Shown in pieces: positions 57,628 through 64,000 of a stretch of DNA of 64,000 nucleotides. The translations under genes were made by a program, and so were the position numbers. Source of the stretch: Rugalucina vietnamica (Eukaryota; Mollusca; Bivalvia; Lucinida; Lucinidae); assembly GCA_964017185.1 (NCBI GenBank), contig OZ024878.1, positions 4,774,151 to 4,838,150 on the forward strand. Direction: 5' to 3'. Below the pieces are notes generated by a model, which had not been told where the DNA came from, did no database searches, and was given only the letters and a program-made list of their open reading frames with translations. Position 1 is the first letter of the stretch; each line of letters opens with the position of its first letter.

Positions 57628-58351
57628 AAAAAAGATAAATAGTCCCTGTATAGCATTTGTTCTGAAGCAGAATAAACTTTGATCTATTTGTATATTTTAT
57701 AACGGTGCACTGATTTTTGATCAGCCCTCATCCACAAATACTAGTAACATTTAAGAAACTTTTAGGTCGATTTGTCATTATTGAGGGCATGCCATTAACA
57801 ATTACTTCATTGCATCAATCTATTTGTGTGTTTAAGCGGTTGATGCTCTTTTTGAGAGAAAAAAAAAAAGACAGCAGGCAATGCACATCTTTCTTGTCTG
57901 TTCATAAAAGCTACACTTTCATTTGAATATATGCCTTTACGTATTGATGCTTTTCATGGGAAAAAACGGAACATTATTTTTTTTAATATGATTCACTTTT
58001 TTTTTTCATTTGAGTACCCATGTGGTGGGTATTAAATCTTGTGGCTCGACCCCCTTGCTTGTTTGTGTTATTTTCTAATAAGATAAGTTTAAACCAATAT
58101 AAACGCTTTGAAGGAAGGGAGACAGTTCATTATAGCGGTCATCGAGAAAAATCACCGCATAGTTATAACATGGGAATCTAACAGGTTCGTACGAGCCACA
58201 AAACCCAAGACTTTTATGTTTGCTGTTTTTAAAACGCATGCAGATCGGGTAAATTAAGCATCCTCACCATTTCGCTGTAGTTGAACAGGCTTTATAGAGT
58301 CTTGTCTGAAAGTCTGAAGAAAATTATTGCCTCATCAGGATGAGGCTCGTA
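57628..58351. other. no gene seen
   Basis: AT-rich; nothing supported. Confidence 0.3.
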
Positions 58352-58630
58352 CATTATGAAAACTTGTCCATGCAATATACAGAGATTTTTATAGTTATAA
58401 AAAATGAAAATTTTCAGCAGAAATTTTTTGATATTTTTCTTATTTTTGCTCAAAACATAGATTGTGGGTACACGTTAGAACCGCCTCGCCGAGGCGGTTC
58501 TAACGAGTACCCACAATCTATGTTTTGGAGCAAAAATAAGAAAAATAGGTATACCCCTGCATACCCCAGTTTTACTATATAAAAGTGGTGTTCAAGGGGG
58601 TATACATTTAACGGACATGTTTTCCTGGTG
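58352..58630 (-). mobile_element. palindromic MITE family B, copy f
   Basis: Full-length, reverse orientation. First of four copies within 1.4 kb. Confidence 0.85.
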
Positions 58631-58796
58631 CGTATCTGATTGAGGAAGTCGGGTTGTCTGTACGGCTTCCATGTTGCCCAGATAGCGATCTAGTGTTAAC
58701 CTCGGTTAAACACGCACAGGTCGATTAATTGTCAGTACCTATATATCAGATATATCATGGGTACAAGTATGTAATATCATGCATGCCTGCATGCAT

Positions 58797-59150
58797 TACG
58801 AAAACTTACCCATGCAATATACAGATTTTCAGCTGTACAAATTGAAAATTTTATCAGAAAAAAACTTGATATCAATATTTTTGCTCTGAAAACATTGATT
58901 GTAGGTACATGTTAGAAACACCTCGGCGAGACGAGTACCCACAATCTATGCGTTGGAGCAAAAATAAGGAAAGGGTGACTCATGTAGACCCCAATCTATG
59001 CTTTGGAGCAAAAATAAGGGGTGTACTCATGTAGACCCCAACCTATGCTTTGGAGTAAAAACAAGGGAAAGGTGTTCCCATGTAGACACCATTTTCACCA
59101 CATAAAAGTGGGATATAAAGGGGTATACATTACACAGACATGTTATCATG
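58797..59150 (-). mobile_element. palindromic MITE family B, copy g (expanded)
   Basis: A decayed core is followed by two extra repeats of the right arm (CAATCTATGCTTTGGAGCAA type at about 58990 and 59040). Confidence 0.75.
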
Positions 59151-59246
59151 ATTGCACTGTTTCTTTGTACTGAAGGTTTGGTACAGATGTCACGATTTGG
59201 ACTCATTTCAATTCTTACCCGTAAAATCACTTATTATTTGACTTGC

Positions 59247-59522
59247 ATTATGAAAACTTGCCCATGCAATAAACAGAGATTTTTTAGTTCTAAAAATTGA
59301 AAAATTTTCAGCTGAAAATTCTTGCTATTTTTCTTATTTTTGCTCAAAACATAGATTGTGGGTACACGTTAGAACCGCCTCGCCGAGGCGGTTCTAACGA
59401 GTACCCACAATCTATGTTTTGGAGCAAAAATAAGAAAAATAGGTATACCCCTGCATGCCCCAGTTTTGCTATATAAAAGTGGGGTTTGAGGGGATACATA
59501 TTGCAGGGACATGTTTTCCTGA
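59247..59522 (-). mobile_element. palindromic MITE family B, copy h
   Basis: Full-length with apex CGCCTCGCCGAGGCG. Confidence 0.85.
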
Positions 59523-59593
59523 TGTATGCCGGCTGAAAATCGAAGTATACAAGTTGCATGAGTTGGCGATTCTCCTGAATTGGCCGTAAGAAT

Positions 59594-59737
59594 ACATCAG
59601 GGAAACATGTCCGTGAAATAAATAACCCCTTATACCCCACTTTTATATAGTAAAACTGGGGTATGCAGGGGTTATACCTATTCAGTGTATTTTTCTTATT
59701 TTTGCTCCAAAACATAGATTGTGGGTACTCGTTAGAA
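59594..59737 (+). mobile_element. palindromic MITE family B, copy i, cut at its apex
   Basis: The left half is intact up to GGGTACTCGTTAGAA, then the sequence switches to the Naiad tail. Confidence 0.8.
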
Positions 59738-60005
59738 CTGATCGTTCCAAGGCGATATAATACTTCTGTGGTGGTTCTTATTGTTTTATGTCTTGATGTT
59801 GATTTGTGCTGTTAGCGCCTTATCATATTCTGTTTTAAATTAAGTTTGGGTAACTGAGTGGCCGCCTATTGCGAAAATAACTGCCCGTGTGTTTTCTTAG
59901 TATGAGTACCAGATTGTTAACTTAGTTTTTCCCACCTGGTTTTTGAAGTGGGAATTTCTCTCTGATTGCACCATTTCCTGACCATTGCCTACTTTTACCT
60001 TCATT
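59737..60005 (+). mobile_element. Naiad terminal fragment
   Basis: ACTGATCGTTCCAAGGCGAT, CTTCTGTGGTGGTTCTTATT and CTGAGTGGCCGCC match the Naiad tail through to CCTGACCATTGCC. Confidence 0.8.
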
Positions 60006-61073
60006 TCTGCTTTATACATATCTATGAAAAATGGAGACTCTCTGAAGAATTTCATTGCGACTTTCTCATTGTGACTGTTTTCAACCGACTTCAAAAATAC
60101 AATCTGAGAGATTTCAATTTTTTCTAGCCGCGAAGCAGCATTTTCGTAGACTGTTTGCAAAATGATACAAACATAATTTTGTGTGAAGAAACGACGAAGG
60201 AATAAAAGCTCATGTGCACCATTTTTTCTTGTCTCGAAGCAGCATAATGGTAGACTGCTTGCAAAAGAAAACAATATTTTTGTGAAGAAACGAGGAGGAA
60301 AAAGCACCATGCACATCAGACAGAGCTATTTCGAGAGCAAATGTTTTATGCTGAGTATTTTTGGAAGTATATTATCTTGATGAGCATACACGTCTGACAG
60401 AATGAAAACATTTATAAGCAAATACTTGTAACCTTCAAAGAAACCGCAGAAAATAATTGAGTTGCATCGCAGGAAATCTGTCTTCGTGGTTTTCGATCAG
60501 GTCTATACAAAGAGAATTCATATAATTACTGAATATAATGGCAACAAAATGATTTCAGCGAAATAAGATTTTTGTCATTTATTTTAGAATAACTTAGTCT
60601 AACGCAATGATGTCACTGATACTCAGTGTTCGAACTGACAATTTATCTACAAAGCTAATGAAAACTATTAACAAAACTCAATTTGGACAGCATGTATTTT
60701 TTATAGTATCAAAGGTGTAAACAACACGCTGCACTTATAAGCTTCCGTAGGCTACTATAAAGTTTCAATTATATGATTTGTATTTATTTTTCTTAACAAA
60801 TAGGGGACGATTCAAGACATATTGAAACGCGTGATGCTCTGTATAAGATACGTCCATTAATGCACATCCAGAAGTTTCTAATCATATCCCTTTAACGCTG
60901 ATAAAAATCCTGCAAGTTTCCTTCAGCTGAATGTACCGAATGTGATGGAAAAATTTACATAATGTCCATGGGAAAATTTCAGCTGGAGCCTAACTCATTA
61001 ACTAATATGCAGAAAAGTACATGTACATATTGTTGTACAAATAAAAAAAAAATGCTTTTCTGATGCTTGTACA
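60006..61073. other. no gene seen
   Basis: AT-rich. A partly duplicated phrase (GTGAAGAAACGA...GAGG, at about 60181 and 60280) is present. No exon is supported. Confidence 0.3.
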
Positions 61074-61350
61074 TCAGGAAAACATGTCCGTGCAATGTAT
61101 ACCCCCTTGAACCCCACTTTTATATAGTAAAACTGGGGTTTGCAGGGGTATACCTATTTTTCTTATTTTTGCTCCAAAACATAGATTGTGGGTACTCGTT
61201 AGAACCGCCTCGGCGAGGCGGTTCTAACGTGTACCCACAATCTATGTTTTGAGTAACAATTAGAAAAATATCAAAATTTTTCAGCTGAAAATTTTCAATT
61301 TTTAAAGCTAAAAAAATCTATGTTTATTGCATGGGCCTTTTTTCGTTATG
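61074..61350 (+). mobile_element. palindromic MITE family B, copy j
   Basis: Full-length with apex CGCCTCGGCGAGGCG. Confidence 0.9.
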
Positions 61351-61469
61351 ATCGTTAGGCTTGTATATTCATTTAAATGTGAAAGTATAGAATGTATGAA
61401 ATAAAAGAAGAAGCGAGTGTTAACGAACTTAATTTCTTTCAGGTAATTGGGTATACATCTTCATTATTA

Positions 61470-61701
61470 GAGCCGCGACGCGAGAAAACCGGTCTTCTGG
61501 TTTTCCGACCAGGTCCCACACAAACCGACCTGTACAGTCACAGATAGTTAGAAGCTTGAAAATTCGGATTTAGGAAGAAGAGGGGTTGTTCTATCCGAGA
61601 AACGAAAACAAAGGCGCTGATCAGCTTCGCAGTTACTGCGAAGCTGATCTGCGCCTTTGTTTTCGCATAGGCGAATATCCGGTTTTCTTATGACGCGGCT
61701 C
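61470..61701 (+). mobile_element. palindromic MITE family A, copy 13 (GCGACGCG subtype)
   Basis: Ends GAGCCGCGACGCGAGAAAAC and GGTTTTCTTATGACGCGGCTC. Apex CTTCGCAGTTACTGCGAAG. Confidence 0.9.
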
Positions 61702-62465
61702 AAATTTACCAAGTTTGTTAACATGTTTGCTAAGCTCATCAGCACCTACGAAATGACTCATTGTTCCAAAATAGCAGCATCCGAATATATTCATAGTTTG
61801 GTCGAGAAAAAAAGAAAGCATTGGTTATTAATGAATAAGTGGCAAACTAGCGTGTACAGGCGCAGTACCATGAAGATAGATTTGTGTGGTATCTAGACAA
61901 TCACGTTGATCAACTATATGTAACAACTGACGGATGCAAACCAGAATGCACATTATCCGTACCAGAACTTTTTCCTCGTGATATGTCCCGGGTGTACATT
62001 ATATTATAGTGAACTTGAACGCATATAATAAGTATACTAGTCGAAATTGTTAAAGACCCCTTTGATTAATCACTGGCGCACACACTAGTAATAAATCACT
62101 TCCACTTTTACCACAAAAAGAAAGATGACACCGTCCTGACACATTGCTTAAGTTGATTATTAACCACATCACAAAAAAAAAAATAAAAAAAATCTGCGCC
62201 TGTACTGGCTAGTTTGCACTTATTCAACCAATCAGAGTCAGAGGTCAATAATCCACCATCTGACATGGTCCTGGGCAAAACGCATTGTCATGCAGAATGG
62301 ACGTTTGAATATTCTGGGTATTTGATGTCAGGTCGCTACATACAGACTATTATTGCGTTGATGGGAATCTAGAGGACGTCCCAGAATCTCTTGCAAACAC
62401 GAACGGATACCTCTTATACTAGTACTGATGTAGTTTCTTAAAATGTCCACCCTATGTTCATGGCA
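61702..62465. other. no gene seen
   Basis: AT-rich; nothing supported. Confidence 0.3.
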
Positions 62466-62860
62466 GGGAGTTTCGCTGTGTGGTATGTACAAAATGAAGA
62501 AGACCCAATGAAGACATGAGTATTGCCGTGTGGTCTCAATGTCTGCACAATTTGATAGAGTGTTTAATTCTAAAAAGTTTCGCTTTGTAAACTCTACAAA
62601 ATAAACTTGTATGAATTACTCTAGAGAGTTTCACCTTGAGGCAGGTATACAAAAATAATAATCAATTAATGCATAATTGATAATGTATCAATTATTTCAG
62701 AGAATGTAAATGTACGTCATGAATTCAATTACCGATTCAAGAGAGTTTCGCTACATGGTCTATACAAATTGCAGAATATAAAGTTGATTCCTGATCACTT
62801 CATGATTTTAAAGAATGTTTCAATTATTCTAGAGAGTTTCGTTAAATGTGGTCGGTACAA
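62466..62860. repeat. irregular repeats of a GAGTTTCGCT...TACAAA word
   Basis: GAGAGTTTCGCT-like starts occur near 62467, 62577, 62626, 62744 and 62834, each followed about 15 bases later by TACAAA. Intervals vary from about 48 to 118 bp. Confidence 0.5.
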
Positions 62861-62885
62861 ACTGATGACTTGTATCAATTATGAT

Positions 62886-63540
62886 GACTTCTCCAACAGG
62901 GCTATCGGTATCATAAACTTCGAAAAACATTTTCTAAATTTTACCGCATACACTATGAATTTATTTCCAAATTTAATGTTGGGTTAAAGACGCTTTTACG
63001 TGAGTGCCTTTAGGAACCAGAATTTTATGGTGACTTGGAAACTTACAGGAAGGAATTATTCTTCTTTTCAGTTTAGAAAAATCATTGTACGTTATAAGCG
63101 TATAGGATATAACTTAAGCGACAGTCTGCGTGCTTAGTTTTTAACCCAGTCATGGTTGATAACTATGCTGCCTTCTTTAATTGCATGCCGGTGTGTCGGG
63201 TGTCAGACTCTATGATGGCCCCGACTTAAAGCTATTCACTTAAGTTGGATGGGGCCTGAGCTTCTTGTCTGTTGCTGGCCCACCGGGGTTCAACTGTTGT
63301 TTTTCTTTTGCTCCAGTTTTACAATAAATTGTCTGGCGCCCAGTGGATCTCCATCAGCTGATCTCCGTCGACGGACAAATTATTGTATCTGTGAGTCCTC
63401 GTTTTTTATTCATCTTGGTGGTTATTTGTTTTTGCTTAATGATTCATTGACTATTTAGAGATTCACCACGAGGACCGAACAACGAACTAAATGTTGTGAA
63501 CCACTGCAGAAACTGAGGATGAGGTAAAGCGCCTGTAAAC
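62886..63540 (+). pseudogene. Naiad RT C-terminal fragment and tail, decayed
   Basis: Begins CTCCAACAGGGCTATCGGTA, matching 22658 onward. It has a stop (TAG after GTGAGTGCCTT) and deletions. The end SDSMMAPT-type with TAA and the SECIS-like hairpin are kept (ATGA 63212-63215, AA 63228-63229, GA 63258-63259). Confidence 0.8.
63210..63261 (+). promoter_or_regulatory. SECIS-like hairpin, 63-kb copy
   Basis: The best-paired version: GGCCCC (63217-63222) can pair with GGGGCC (63251-63256), and GACTT with AAGTT. The core is ATGA...AA...TGAG with the same 12 and 28 base spacings as in the other two copies. Confidence 0.5.
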
Positions 63541-63551
63541 TGTGATTAGTT

Positions 63552-63722
63552 GAAAGGTACAAGTAGGCAAAGATCAGGAAAAGGCGCAATCAGAAAGAAA
63601 TTCCCACTCAAAAAAACCGAGGTGGGGGAAAAACTGAATTAACAATCAGGTACTTATAAAATAAAAACATATCGTAAGCCGAATGAGCAGCTATTTTCCC
63701 GATAGGTGGTCACTCAGTTACC
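63552..63722 (-). mobile_element. Naiad terminal fragment, inverted
   Basis: Complement of the Naiad tail (GGCAAAGATCAGGAAAAGGC, GTGGTCACTCAGTTACC). Tail to tail with 62886-63540. Confidence 0.75.
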
Positions 63723-63744
63723 TAAATTTAACTATAAAATATGA

Positions 63745-64000
63745 AAAGGTACAAGTAGGCAAAGATCAGGAAAAGTCGCAATCAGAAAAAGATTCCCACT
63801 CCAAAAACGGAGGTGGGGAAAAAACTAAATAAACAATCAGGTACTTATGCCATGAAAACATATCGTAAGCCGAATGAGCAGCTATTTTCCCAATAGGTGA
63901 CCACTCAGTTACCCAAACTTAACTAAAAATATGCAAACATACATCAGGCGCCAACAGCACAAAAATTTTGAACACCAAGACATAAAACAAAAAGAAACAC
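63745..64000 (-). mobile_element. Naiad terminal fragment, inverted, second tandem copy
   Basis: Same segment again, extending further (GGCGCCAACAGCACAAAAAT, CAAGACATAAAACA) and running off the window. Confidence 0.75.

Noticed and set aside
61067-61252. Proteins with a SLEPPRRGGSNVYPQSMF phrase
   Set aside because: Translation of MITE family B; not a gene family.

Overview
The window is eukaryotic nuclear DNA, AT-rich, dominated by transposons, with a few spliced host exons. A bivalve mollusc (clam-like) is the best fit. The reasons are a Penelope-like element of the Naiad type with in-frame TGA codons at conserved cysteines (multi-selenocysteine Naiads have been described from clams), many T-inserting repeat-bearing elements with AGCTCACCTGAGC ends, and palindromic MITE families. 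The species cannot be named from sequence alone. No bacterial operon, CRISPR array, rRNA or clear functional tRNA gene was seen.

Layout. 0.4-2.7 kb: three hairpin-ended, repeat-bearing elements (Helentron/HINE-like by architecture), one with a 147-bp tandem array. 3.1-8.7 kb: two plus-strand exons that may belong to one unrecognised membrane protein, and a small gene start at 5.9 kb. 6.5-7.8 kb: a foldback-like element whose inverted repeats are arrays of a short word. 10-16 kb: palindromic MITEs and three HINE-like elements, two of them nested inside a split palindrome. 15.95-21.14 kb: a 5.2-kb element with perfect 30-bp terminal inverted repeats and a 5-bp target duplication, filled with SINEs and Penelope fragments but no recognised transposase. 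22.1-32.0 kb: the centrepiece, a Naiad retroelement preceded by a truncated tandem copy. Its order is GIY-YIG endonuclease, CxC linker, reverse transcriptase. It is broken by a 724-bp TTAA-flanked insertion, a one-base frameshift and a 3.4-kb HINE-like insertion in its tail; that HINE-like element is itself split by a second foldback-like element with a perfect 9-bp duplication. Its in-frame TGA codons lie at conserved cysteines, and a SECIS-like hairpin is conserved at the 3' end of all three RT copies in the window.

38.9-56.4 kb, minus strand: a calponin-homology (transgelin/calponin-like) gene with matching intron phases. It has two alternative first coding exons (46.65 and 46.17 kb) and exons at 43.75, 42.60 and 38.89 kb; the 3' end was not found. 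A further minus-strand exon at 51.1 kb looks like a different, unnamed protein. The rest (48-64 kb) is MITEs of two palindromic families, a LINE RT fragment, microsatellites and Naiad fragments arranged in tandem or tail to tail.
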